This document shows, in pieces, positions 53,527-63,175 of a DNA stretch of 64,000 nucleotides. Each line of letters starts with the position of its first letter. The stretch's first letter is position 1. Source of the stretch: Xanthostigma xanthostigma (lineage: Eukaryota; Arthropoda; Insecta; Raphidioptera; Raphidiidae). The position numbers and the translations under genes were made by a program. The notes beneath the pieces are model-generated. The model saw only the letters and a program-made list of their open reading frames with translations. It had not been told where the DNA came from and searched no databases. The DNA lies in the NCBI GenBank assembly GCA_963575645.1, contig OY754465.1, positions 52,599,901 through 52,663,900 on the forward strand, given 5' to 3'.

Positions 53527-53848
53527 TAAGCACTATTAAGTTCTTACTTAAAAAAATAAAACGCTTTAATAGAATTATAAATAATTCTTTTCTTTCTGTG
53601 GCTTTTAAAAGTATAAAATATTATCTATTAACTGAGGCGTCATAATCTCGTTTAGATAGATTAAATCATTAACGTCTTTCAGTTCAGAAACCTGTTATTA
53701 ACTATTGCAATATTCACAAAGACGCCTCGCGGTATTTAATTCAGGCATCAAATAACGTCTACCGATAGCTGACAGCATTAAGTAGCTTTAGTAGAACATG
53801 CATAGGTATACTGTTTTCCCCTGAAATCAACTCTTATAATACTATTGC
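53527..53848. other. Unassigned DNA
   Basis: No feature recognised. Confidence 0.35.
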
Positions 53849-53990
53849 TAGGTTGCAGAAACGGTTGTCAAAAAATTTGATTTGACAATGACCTTAGATT
53901 GTGATTATATAATCACAGTTTCCATACATCAGAAGCTGTTTAATGTCGTATTCAAACTCCCTGTCATGTAGAACATTATAGACGGAGAGG

Positions 53991-54495
53991 TGGCTACGGA
54001 AGGGTAGGGGTGACTCGGTGCATTGGAAATTTTATCGTTTACACGTTCGATTGTTACTGACATAGCGTGAGGCGAGTCGCCAGAAGGCACCCTGGAAGAA
54101 TAACGCATGTTCTTAGCCTTCTGGCGTTTTACAGGTAATCTAGTTTTGAATTACAGAATAATTATATAGAAAATGCCAGAAGTGCACTGAATCACATAAT
54201 TATTGCAAAATTTTTAGCAGCATTAGCGCCTTCTGGCGGCTCTTTATCTTCCGCCTAGTCTTCTGGCAATTTTTTCCCAACTTACTTGTACTATCTCCTA
54301 TTATTCTGCAAATTTTCAGCATTGTACCTTATCAATTAATTTACGTAAAAAAATTGCATATTTAACCTCTTACCCTCGCATTATTCTCCCAGGGTGCCTT
54401 CTGGCGGCTTGTCTCACGCTATATGTCGGTAAATATCGAACCTGTAAACGATAAAATTTCCAATGCACCGAGTCACCCCTACCCCTCCGTAGCCA
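53991..54495. mobile_element. MITE with about 130-bp TIRs and repeated CTTCTGGC motif
   Basis: TGGCTACGGAAGGGTAGGGG and TGACTCGGTGCATTGGAAAT at the left are mirrored by ATTTCCAATGCACCGAGTCA and CCCCTACCCCTCCGTAGCCA. CCTTCTGGC or its inverse occurs about six times (54071, 54116, 54175, 54228, 54259, 54390), suggesting subterminal protein-binding sites. Confidence 0.7.
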
Positions 54496-54627
54496 GCTCT
54501 TAGTTATTAGCTTGATTCAGACAAAAACAATTGATTGTTCTACATAGAAAAAGATCGCTTTTCAAGCTAAATTTTGAATAAAAAAAAAACGTTGTTTCGA
54601 GGTGAAAACTGTACAAAAAAAAAACGA

Positions 54628-54788
54628 TGTATATGTTACGGTAAATGTAAACTCTTGGGAAATGTACACTTTTACCGTAAAATGTGCCGGAAAATGTGTA
54701 CATTAAATGTAGATATTGCGGCAAATGTACACATTTTACGGTAAAAGTGTACATTTCCCGAGAGTTTACATTTACCGTAACATATACA
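54628..54788. mobile_element. Palindrome with about 60-bp arms
   Basis: TGTATATGTTACGGTAAATG and GTACACTTTTACCGTAAAAT are mirrored nearly exactly at the right. The core words TTACGGTAAA and AAATGTACA recur within each arm. A weaker outer pair (AACGTTGTTTCGAGG / CATCGTTTCAAC) extends it to about 54588-54815. The 101-codon minus frame is a by-product. Confidence 0.7.
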
Positions 54789-54934
54789 CAGTTTAAGAAA
54801 AACATCGTTTCAACCGATCAATTATTTTTCAAGCGGGATTGATTTAAAATTCTACAATGCTTTTCTGATATATGTGTGATCACAATCTAAGGTCATTGTC
54901 AAATCAGATTTTCTGACAACGCTTTCAGCAACTA

Positions 54935-55399
54935 ATCATAAGTGTGCGATTTCATTTAGGTACTATCAATTTTTTCACCTCTCACGATAGACAAAAATAA
55001 ATTAATTTTGTGATTCTTATTCTCGGAATAGGTGAATTCATACAAGCTTTGTAACTATGTCAAATCCCCGTCTTGCTAGAAAATCGACTAATATACAATG
55101 AAGTGTCACCAAAGTTAAGGGTTTCCTTTGTATACGTTTCAAGATACGGAACCCCAAAAATAACAAGATAAACCTCTCAAATCTATCCAGTCAGCCGATC
55201 TCTAAGCCATCATCTTTCTATTATAAAGCATTCACTTACGTTTTCTTCCCGAGCATGGGTAGGCAGTACTGAATATTGAAATTAAGACACGTACCTGAAA
55301 AAGAGAATATTTTGTTAGAATAATATTAATAAGATACATTGAAAGTAAGGACGCTGCACACACAATGTTTTCTATGTTTTTAATGTTGTTCAATATTAA
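54935..55399. other. Unassigned DNA upstream of the LINE
   Basis: Contains TTTCAAGATACGGAACCCC at about 55137-55155, a word seen in many insect repeats. The LINE's 5' border lies somewhere between 55400 and 55486. Confidence 0.35.
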
Positions 55400-57603
55400 T
55401 AATTAATTGTTGGGTAATTCAATTCTGAACCAGTTCAAAGATCCGACAAAAGATTCATGGGAGCCGACTCCGTTCTTTCTGACCCAATGATTCAATAAAT
55501 CAGTCAACTGTTATTAAAATTATGTTAAATAAACGTGATGTAGCGCGAGCTCGGTATCTTAAAAATAAAACTGAATCTACAAAAAAATACTATAATACTT
55601 TAAAAAAATACGTAAAAGACGCTATTAAAAGGGAAAAAAGAGCTTACTTTGACTTCATGGTTAACAGAAATAAAAGTTCCAAGTCGTTGTGGAACAATTT
55701 ACAGAAAATTAATGTCACTCGCTCACAGGACTCAAATATTCCACTTAAACTTAGAAACCCTTTTGAAATAAATAAATATTTCTTGAGCAATGCGAATCAG
55801 AATATTGATATAAACAATGACTTTCTTGATTTTTATTTAAATAATCGGCATCCAAACTGCACTGAAACCTTTAGTCTCGTCACGATCTCCAGCGAAGAAA
55901 TTTGTGATATAGTGACAAGTATCTCTAGTAATGCCATCGGTGTTGATGGCATTTCCATTAAAATTTTGAAATTGTGTTTGCCGGCTTGTTTAGGTGTTCT
56001 GACTAATATAATCAATAGCTCAATTTTAGAGAACTCTTTCCCTTCCTTGTGGAAAAAAGCTATTATCCGGCCAATAGCCAAAATTTCAAATCCGCAAGAT
56101 TATAAAGACTTGCGGCCCATTAGCATTTTATGTGCTGTCTCTAAAATAGTAGAAAAAGTTGTTTATAAACAACTTACAACTTACTTAAAATTAAATAGTC
56201 TGTTCCCTGAATACCAGTCAGGGTTCAGGAATAATCATAGTACTGCTACAGCTCTCACTCTAGTCTCTGATGACATAAGAAAAGCAATGGACGAATCACT
56301 GTGTACTGCCTTGGTTCTGCTTGACTATAGTAAAGCTTTCGACACGATAAATCATAAACTTCTCTTAGCAAAACTCCATTACCTTGGACTTTCGGCAGAT
56401 TGCATAGAATGGTTTGATTCCTACTTAACTAATAGATGTCAAGCAGTTTTCTTCGAAGTTAACAATATCTCAGATTTTCAACCTGTTTCTAAAGGCGTAC
56501 CACAAGGCTCAATAATTGGTCCATTGCTTTTCATTTTATATATTTTTGATTTCTGTAATTGCGTTCATCATTGCAAATTCCATCAATACGCTGACGATAC
56601 GCAAATTTATTTTTCATTCCATGTATCTGACAGGTCTAAAGCTGCTGAAATTATAAATAGTGATCTAAAATCTATACATGAGTACTCTACTAACCATGCC
56701 TTATCCCTGAACTCTAGTAAATCTACTGTCATTTATATCGCAAATAGCTGTGTTCAAAAAGCAATGAGCAGTTCTAGATTGTTTTTAAATATTAATGGAA
56801 ATGCCTTACCTATTGTAGATAGTGCTAAGAATCTAGGTGTTACCTTTGATTCGCAAATGAAATTTTACCAGCACATCTCGAATAAATTTAGATTTGCTTT
56901 TAGTAGACTTAAGGTTTTATATCCGTATAAGTCTTTTTTAACACCAACAATGAAACTAAGATTGGTAAATGCTCTGATTCTTCCTATTATTGAATATGGG
57001 GATGTTGTCTATGGAGGCTCCCTAACATTTGAGTCCCGTAATAAAATACAGAAACTACAAAATGCCTGTATGAGATTTATTTATGAAATTCCCTTTAGGG
57101 AACATATTAGTCCATATTTAATGCGCTATGAAATTTTGAACATGGCTGAGCGGCGCTTGCTTCATTTATACAATCTCATTTTTAAAATTTTAAAAACAAA
57201 AGAGCCTAATTATTTAAAAACCAAATTACAGATTAATCTTAATAAATACAGTAGTAGACATGTCATATATGTAACACCCCGTTTTAATTCAAATTCTTTT
57301 AAGAAATCCTTTTCATACTCAGCCCCGAAATATCTGAACGAACTCAGTGACACTATTAAAATCAATATACATAAAATAAGTTTAAAAGCTCTATCAAGTA
57401 GTATAAATAAGCTACTTTTGGATCGTAGAAGGCAATAAGGTGATTAACCAATCTTAGGTTCTTTGAATCAATTTTTTACTGGTTTGTTTTAAAATATTGT
57501 AAACTTGTTTGTGAATGTTATAGGACAGATGGAAGAACAAACACACGTTTGAATTCTGTGCCTTTTGCTTATTGAGCAATAAACATATATTTATTTATTT
57601 ATT
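55400..57603 (+). mobile_element. Non-LTR retrotransposon (jockey/CR1 group), 5'-truncated
   Basis: Contains the RT frame 55522-57438, a 3' untranslated region with an AATAAA (about 57578-57583) and a terminal run of TTTA/TTATT repeats (57590-57603). The endonuclease domain and any ORF1 are missing. Microsatellite-like 3' tails and 5' truncation are typical of CR1-type LINEs. No target duplication could be read with confidence. Confidence 0.8.
55522..57438 (+). CDS. Reverse transcriptase region of a CR1/jockey-group LINE ORF2 (638 aa, N-terminally truncated)
   Basis: An uninterrupted 638-codon frame. Residues 1-60 (KRDVARARYLKN...YVKDAIKREKRAYF) are the basic linker that follows the endonuclease in LINE ORF2 proteins. 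The RT domain follows: DLRPISIL (about 196-203), EYQSGFR (230-236), LVLLDYSKAFDTINH (265-279) with the first catalytic Asp at 268, SKGVPQGSIIGPLLFILYI (323-341), QYADDTQIYF (355-364) with catalytic Asp 358 and 359, and thumb text LGVTFD. All three catalytic Asp are present and no stop or frameshift interrupts the RT. The thumb and C-terminal extension run to the stop at 57436. An in-frame stop at 55483 separates it from upstream sequence, and no AP-type endonuclease motifs precede it, so the protein would lack target-cleavage activity. The ATG is simply the first in frame, not a real start. The intact RT suggests a fairly young insertion. CR1, Daphne, Kiri or jockey membership cannot be separated by eye. 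Confidence 0.85.
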   Translation: MLNKRDVARARYLKNKTESTKKYYNTLKKYVKDAIKREKRAYFDFMVNRNKSSKSLWNNLQKINVTRSQDSNIPLKLRNPFEINKYFLSNANQNIDINNDFLDFYLNNRHPNCTETFSLVTISSEEICDIVTSISSNAIGVDGISIKILKLCLPACLGVLTNIINSSILENSFPSLWKKAIIRPIAKISNPQDYKDLRPISILCAVSKIVEKVVYKQLTTYLKLNSLFPEYQSGFRNNHSTATALTLVSDDIRKAMDESLCTALVLLDYSKAFDTINHKLLLAKLHYLGLSADCIEWFDSYLTNRCQAVFFEVNNISDFQPVSKGVPQGSIIGPLLFILYIFDFCNCVHHCKFHQYADDTQIYFSFHVSDRSKAAEIINSDLKSIHEYSTNHALSLNSSKSTVIYIANSCVQKAMSSSRLFLNINGNALPIVDSAKNLGVTFDSQMKFYQHISNKFRFAFSRLKVLYPYKSFLTPTMKLRLVNALILPIIEYGDVVYGGSLTFESRNKIQKLQNACMRFIYEIPFREHISPYLMRYEILNMAERRLLHLYNLIFKILKTKEPNYLKTKLQINLNKYSSRHVIYVTPRFNSNSFKKSFSYSAPKYLNELSDTIKINIHKISLKALSSSINKLLLDRRRQ

Positions 57604-57802
57604 TTATTTAACTCAGGGAAACATTTAACTCACGGAAGCATACTCTGCGCACATGACACTTCAGTAGCAGAGTCAGAACAGCTCTGTCTCTCTCTCTCTC
57701 TTTTTCTTTCTGTGTGTGTAGTCGAAGATCCAGTACAGAAGTGTGCCAGAGAAGGGTTACAACGTGCATTGTAATCTGTATCTGTTCTATGTTATTACAC
57801 GA

Positions 57803-58196
57803 TAGGGGAGGGCGGGGTCAATTGTAACAGGGATCAATTGTAACAGTGACTATTTTAGTGACATCTACCAAGAAAATGAGAAAATGATTCTACTGAATTG
57901 ATGTACATTCAGTTACCAGCGACTGAATGTACATCAATGCAGTAGTATAATGTTCTAATTTTGTTGGTGGATGTCACGAAAATAGTCACTGTTACAATTG
58001 ACCCCGTCGTCCCCTACCTATTCTACAATGTACATAATATTAATTTAAGAATTTTTATTTTATACGGGATCCAGATGCAAAGATGCAATTACTAAAAAGA
58101 TCCGTTCTATTTCAATATACTTATTGCAAACAGTATCGTATGTAAGTTAAAAATAAATGTTACAATTGCCTCCCCGTTACAATCGACTCTCCCCTA
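57803..58196. mobile_element. MITE with TAGGGGAG termini and nested palindrome
   Basis: TAGGGGAGGGCGGGGTCAAT at the left and CTCTCCCCTA at the right (with AATTGCCTCCCCGTTAC inside) are inverted. Within it 57803-58016 is a second, tighter palindrome (TCAATTGTAACAGTGACTAT, TTCAGTCGCTGG-type centre at about 57920) with ends TAGGGGA/TCCCCTA. This may be one element with a duplicated end. Confidence 0.6.
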
Positions 58197-58974
58197 CACC
58201 TCCATACTTGTCGCAAACACCAACTTTCTACTCTATACAATCTGCCATTTTATAATAATAGATATGTCACGTGTAAGTCACGCCTGACAAAGTTTAAATA
58301 ATATTAATCAGCGTTTTCTAAAGTACATTGACATTTTTTTTTAAATTTATATATTCTCTCATAATAAATATTTTTATGAGTGATAAAAGTACACCATTTA
58401 TGATCGTATGTTCTACTTTGGGAGAAACAAGTAATATATTATTATTTTATGTCAGAACATAAAACGGAAAATATCAACGCAAAAACACACACACAAACAT
58501 ACAAAAACACATACGAACAAAGGTGGTTTGCGTTCGCAGTCTGCAAGCAAATTTTGAAAAACAGAAAGCCAAGTACTCGGGTCTCAAATTCGAAATATAC
58601 ACCTACATTAATTTGCTTTATTTTTCTCTTTTTCTTTTTTTTATTCTTTTCTCAATAAAAAATGAAAAAATTATATGAACAGCTGCCTTAATCAAAGTTT
58701 ATTTTTTGTTTTCTTGAAAATCCGTTTATATTTATGTATATAAACATTCTAAGCATTTTTGGGGCTATCACTTTTAAGCTTATTTAGGCACTTTTTGGTA
58801 TTTCAATAATTTGATAATAAAATCTTGAAATATTTAAAATTAGACCAACCGCATAGAATAAAAAATAATTGTTGTAGCTAACAATTGTACATTTACAAAA
58901 AATCACTAAAAATAAACCCAATATCACAATCATTTAGCAATAAAAAGTAATCTATAACTATAGGCATATAAGCT
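58197..58974. other. Unassigned AT-rich DNA
   Basis: No gene recognised; the 69-codon frame at 58449-58658 ends in a phenylalanine run from a T-rich tract. Confidence 0.35.
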
Positions 58975-59370
58975 ATAACATTGATTTTTTATATAATAAT
59001 GGTATGATTTTCGTAACGGTTTATTATTCAATTTATTTTTTCAACAAAGTTCAGTTCAAAAACATTTTTTTTCTAAACTCTACAGTTTCGGAAATATTTT
59101 GAAAATAAAAAAAAAATCAGCTGTTCTCTTGTTCTGTAGACTTGTCAAAACGAAATTAGCTGAGCATGCTTTGATTAATTTTTACACGACGTGGAACATA
59201 TTATGTAGGTAACCATGCCAACAAATAGCAAATATCATATTTAAAAACAGCCATTACCCGCGTCGCGATATCAGAAATTTTATTTTTTTATTATACTATA
59301 TCAAACACTACTATTTTTTGAGTTGGAATGGTCCTGTCACCCAATTGGCTGGAATGTTTTTATCATTATG
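58975..59370 (+). repeat. Interspersed repeat A, copy 4
   Basis: Matches 24955-25345: ATATAATAATGGTA, CGGAAATATTTTGAAAATAA, GAGCATGCTTTGATTAATTT, TTACCCGCGTCGCGATATCA, CACCCAATTGGCTGGAA. 5' part absent. Confidence 0.65.
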
Positions 59371-59456
59371 TTAGGATTAATGAAAAACAACAATATTTTA
59401 TGCACCCAGTATGAAAACTGAAATGTGAAAGGGTATTTGTTCAATAACAATTAATA

Positions 59457-59930
59457 CAGTGTAACCTCTTTATAACGTCCTTCGTTATAACGAAAAACTC
59501 CCGATAACGTAGAAATTTTTACAATTGGTTTGGTTTACCTTAAAACCCATACATTAATACCCTCTTTATAGCGCAACAGACATTCTTTATTACGAAGAAA
59601 TATGTTCATATTTAGGTGTCAGCAAATATTTACAGAAGTAAAGAGGACGATTCTGAACCATCACCAACTATTCAACAAGCACTTGTGCCGCCAAACTTAT
59701 CGAAAAATTCCTATTGTTTAATGAAGATGATATCACCATATCCCAAGGCGTGCATAAGATACTTAATAAAATATTGGCATAGCAAAAAACGTCAGGCAAA
59801 GCTAAGAGGACTATACCTATGTGTTTGGAATAAATTAATTAGGTGTTTGGTTATTATTCTTTCTTCCCTCCATAATATAACGAAAAAAAATGCTCGGTCC
59901 TTTGAGATTGGTTATAAAGAGGTTACACTG
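59457..59930 (+). mobile_element. pogo-like element, internally deleted, TA target
   Basis: CAGTGTAACCTCTTTATAAC at the left is mirrored by GTTATAAAGAGGTTACACTG at the right (20 of 20 bases), flanked by TA. Additional ATAACG words follow at both ends. The centre keeps a possible remnant of a transposase (59616-59735). The TIR type is related to, but distinct from, the copies at 19763 and 21074. Confidence 0.8.
59616..59735 (+). pseudogene. Possible pogo-type transposase C-terminal remnant
   Basis: The frame reads KEDDSEPSPTIQQAL shortly after the start. An acidic stretch followed by P-x-P-T/S-x-x-x-A-L is common at the C-terminal end of pogo/Tigger transposases. The remainder (VPPNLSKNSYCLMKM) no longer follows the family, consistent with a frameshift. 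It lies centrally between pogo-type TIRs. Everything else of the gene is deleted. The frame formally continues to 59957, through the right TIR, which is not coding. Assignment rests on one short motif. Confidence 0.4.
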
Positions 59931-60194
59931 TATATTAATTGGATTTTGAGTCAGTGAGTCGTGTGGGACGTTCAGTTTTATGCACACTGATGTATCAGTA
60001 AACACGTACATTATACACGAAAAAAGAACCAAGCGCAAGGATGCGAAAATTACAAACTGCAATCAGGATTGTTCGTCTATATTTATGGCCTCCGCACGAT
60101 ATAAAAACTTACATATATCCAAATACAGGACGAGAAATATGTAATAAAACAAACATATGCGCTATCCGGTTTGTTTTATGTCACACTACATATA
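59931..60194. other. Unassigned DNA
   Basis: No feature recognised. Confidence 0.35.
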
Positions 60195-61230
60195 CAGAAT
60201 GATTTTTAAGTTGATTCTTTTTTTTACCAGTGTGTAGAAATCAAATAGACTAACAATTAATATTCCAAGTAACTTTTTTTATCAAAACTCTAAAATATAA
60301 GAGGAACGGGCTTTCAAAATTTCTTTAAATATTTATGTCGGCCCTGACGTTATGTTATGTCACTATGCAGAAATATGTTATGTCATTATCAAGTATTCAC
60401 AGAAACTGTTCGAAGTTGTTCCCGTTTTGTTGGACATAAAGATGCGTGCGTCGTAGCAATGCTTGTAGTAGCGATAAGGGCCCTTCGCGAATTATTTGGG
60501 ATGCATTTCCGATTCGTGCTATCATTTATTCGCGTGTGTTTACCGGGCTTTTGAATTAATCATATATATTAATACACTAAGGTTAAAGATGTTTGCCTCC
60601 CTTTTTAGAAAAAACCACACAATTTCTTCACATAAATTATATATCATTTTATAGATAATTGCCTCTACTGACATCGACAACTAAAAAATTTATTATTGCT
60701 TTTGTTTTTGTAAATTAATTAAAATACAGCAACGCTGAACAACGTCTGTCATCTGACGGTTTTAATTTTGAAACAACGTCAACACTTCGATCTTTAATTT
60801 TGAAACAGCGAGCAACGCTGAACAACGTCAAAGCAATGCTGCATGATGCCATCTGACGGCTTAGCTCAACGCTGTTGCTACTTGCGCCTCTATATGACAA
60901 TTTTAGTAAAATATTTCTTAGATCTGTCATTTGAGCTTCATATTGTAATGCAAAAAAAAGAAGAACGTTATAATCAGTGTGCAAAATTAGAAACGAATTG
61001 AATACCTGCAATCATATTTAAAAAATAATTTTGTAAATTGATAATTATTATACTTATTTAGTGCGAATAATTCGCACAGGTCACTCTAGTTAAATAAAAT
61101 TTAATTAAACTTTGAACGACTGTTTCTCTCTGATTTTTGAGTTTTGACAAAAAAGTTACTTAAAATATTTGTTCGTCTATTTGATTTCTACACGCTGTTA
61201 TAAAAGAAGAATCAACTTAAAAATCATCTG
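60195..61230 (-). mobile_element. mariner-type deletion derivative (family C), copy 3, split by a Helitron
   Basis: CAGAATGATTTTTAAGTTGA at the left is mirrored by ATCAACTTAAAAATCATCTG at the right, both next to TA. The halves (60195-60559 and 61090-61230) join exactly into the sequence of copy 2. The transposase C-terminal piece lies on the minus strand at about 60430-60555. Confidence 0.8.
60560..61089 (+). mobile_element. Helitron (family 3, copy 2), borders proven by an empty site
   Basis: Starts TCATATATATTAATAC after A and ends CACTCTAG before T, with the perfect hairpin GTGCGAATAATTCGCAC ten bases before CTAG. The host element reads TTGAATTAA before and TTAAATAAAA after; the uninterrupted paralogue (about 49273-49291) has these joined directly, without loss or duplication. 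That is the exact behaviour of Helitron insertion between A and T. No coding sequence. Confidence 0.9.
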
Positions 61231-61394
61231 TATATAGGCTGTCCTCAAGCATAAGACAAAAGATAAACGTGACAATTATTGTTACCCGGAAATGATTCAA
61301 CTGCCAAAACTTTTAATCATTTAAATTAATGCCTTTTCTGACAAAAATCTTATTTTGTCTAACCGTATATAGTAGTATATACGAATATACAAAA
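61231..61394. other. Unassigned DNA
   Basis: No feature recognised. Confidence 0.3.
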
Positions 61395-61492
61395 TGATTT
61401 TTAAATTCTTTCTTTTTAACAGCGTGTAGAAATCAAATAGACGAACAAATATTTTAAGTAAGTTTTTTTATCAAAACTCAAAAATAAAAGAG
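61395..61492 (-). mobile_element. Scrap of mariner-type family C
   Basis: AAATGATTTTTAAATTC, AACAGCGTGTAGAAATC and AAACTCAAAAATAAAAGAG are one TIR of the family, ending abruptly. Confidence 0.6.
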
Positions 61493-61600
61493 ACTCGATT
61501 CCCGTGATGGACGAACTATTTACGTACCTACAAGCTTGTACGGAACCCTCGGTGCGCAAGTCTGACTCGCATTTGGCCGGTTTTTTTATACTACGATCAA
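61493..61600 (+). repeat. Lepidopteran-type repeat tail
   Basis: TACGGAACCCTC, GTGCGCAAGTCTGACTCGC and TTGGCCGGTTTTT form a phrase common in moth and butterfly repeats. A diverged version is at 15383-15420. It is the main taxonomic hint in the window. Confidence 0.5.
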
Positions 61601-62152
61601 ACTCAAAAACAGTTTTCGAAAAAATCAACAAAAATTTTCATAAACATATAACATCGGAAATATAAATTAGATTTTGTGAGTTCTAGTTTTATTAAGTATA
61701 ATTAGAAATTATGATATTAAATTAATTAATTAACTTCCAATAAAACAATGAAATAAAACATAGCATATAATAGTTTAGCAATCATAGATTTTGCAAAAAA
61801 AGCTTCGTCAAAATTCGTCGAAATAAACCCTTTTAAAGATACCTACATATATACAAAGAACTTGATATATTAGTATAGATTATTATTGATTGATGTTCAG
61901 GGTCTATAATCTACGGTCTATTGCTATTGGCTAACAGCACTTTTCGTTACAAATTAATTTGCTACCTTTCAAAATTTATCATTTATTTATTTTGGTGCTC
62001 TTTATGCCTGTACAGCGCTAGTAAAATGACTCATTTCGCATGTGTTAAAACTCGCTGGCCATCTTTTTTAACATTCGCCATAAAACATGGCATCATGCAC
62101 TAGTAACATAACCTACAACTCCAGTGATCTTTTCATCCTCAACATTTTTTCA
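61601..62152. other. Unassigned DNA with an RTE-like end
   Basis: ATATATTAGTATAGATTATT at about 61866-61885 is the end of an RTE-type tail. No gene. Confidence 0.4.
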
Positions 62153-62516
62153 TCTATATTCTATATATATGTAAAACAAAGTCCCTTCGCCGCATCTGTC
62201 TGTCTGTCTGGACGCGATAAACATAAAAACTACCGAACAGATTTTCCTACGGTTTTCACTAATAGAAAGAGCGATAAACGAGGAAGATTTCTGTATATAA
62301 TTTGTACACATTTTGTACAAAAAGGCTGAACTATGACGGTGTTTTGACAAAAAAAAACTGTTTTCGTACCCTTGAAGGCTAACGTTGGCCAAATCTTCAG
62401 AGATACATCAAAACAATTATGTACCTTGATTGTTCTGCTATGTAGATGGGAAGGTCAATATAATTAATTATTCAAGAACAGTTTTGTACCCGGGTGAAAC
62501 CAAGACGGATCGTTAG
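62153..62516 (+). mobile_element. Helitron-like element (family 2, copy 3)
   Basis: Starts TCTATATTCTATATATATG after A and ends GATCGTTAG before T, with CCCGGGTGAAACC near the end. It is closely similar to 5716-6040 throughout (ACTAATAGAAAGAGCGATAA, GCTAACGTTGGCCAAATC, AGAGATACATCAAAACAA). The overlapping frames on both strands are not genes. Confidence 0.7.
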
Positions 62517-62619
62517 TCTTATATAATCGTAGAATAAAAATACTAGAAGTGTATTTAGATTTTTTATCTGCATATTTAGCATTTCTTTTTACAATATTAC
62601 ATTAGTACAGCTGCAGGGT

Positions 62620-63175
62620 TATAGGTTGTGTGCACGAAGCCTACTAGCGCCGCTAGTGGGTAATCGAGAATTATTTAACTCACTTTTCATGGTGATAAGT
62701 CAAGTTAGTTGGCTATGATGTGTCAAAAAAATATAATAAGGAAAACTGCTGTTCTTTTATATACAATACAATTCAGATTGTAAACCATTATATAAATGGC
62801 ATAACATAAAAGGTTCATGAGAATTATTTCTTTATCAACTATGATGCACAATACCTATATAAATAATTAATTTGTTTAAACTGACAGCGTAACGTCAAAT
62901 TATGACGCCAATAATTAATCTTTATTTTACTAAAATCGCCATCAGCGCAACAGCCCGGAACACAACAAGCATTTTCAGATCGCCTAGTTTTGCCCATGTT
63001 TTCATCGTAAATAAAAAAAAACTTTATAAAATTATAACTATTTTCACATTTAATAAACATTGCTCACAGGCATACAGAAAATTTGAGTTTGAAGTTTCCC
63101 CTAGTGCTCGCATCGATAAATTTTCAACCCCGCCTCCTTGCACATAGCCCATAGTAGGTACTCGTTGGTTGTTGT
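62620..63175 (-). repeat. Interspersed repeat I, copy 2, with possible THAP-like coding start
   Basis: Inverse of 10736-11535 without the inserted J element. On the minus strand (frame 63060 to 62839) a Met near 62997 opens MGKTRRSENACCVPGCCADG. C-x-V-P-G-C is the opening of a THAP zinc finger, the DNA-binding domain of P-element-type transposases and related host proteins. The rest of a THAP domain (a later C-x-x-H, the AVPTIF box) is not seen. It may be a deletion derivative of a P-like element; no terminal repeats were identified. Confidence 0.45.

Larger units (their letters stand above)
53849..54934. mobile_element. Outer inverted-repeat element containing two nested palindromes
   Basis: TTTGATTTGACAATGACC and TTAGATTGTGAT at 53880-53910 are mirrored by ATCACAATCTAAGG and TCATTGTCAAATCAGATT at 54878-54911. 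The outer TIR is about 90 bases (TAGGTTGCAGAAACGGTTG against CAACGCTTTCAGCAACTA). Inside lie 53991-54495 and 54628-54788, each a separate element. Confidence 0.65.
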
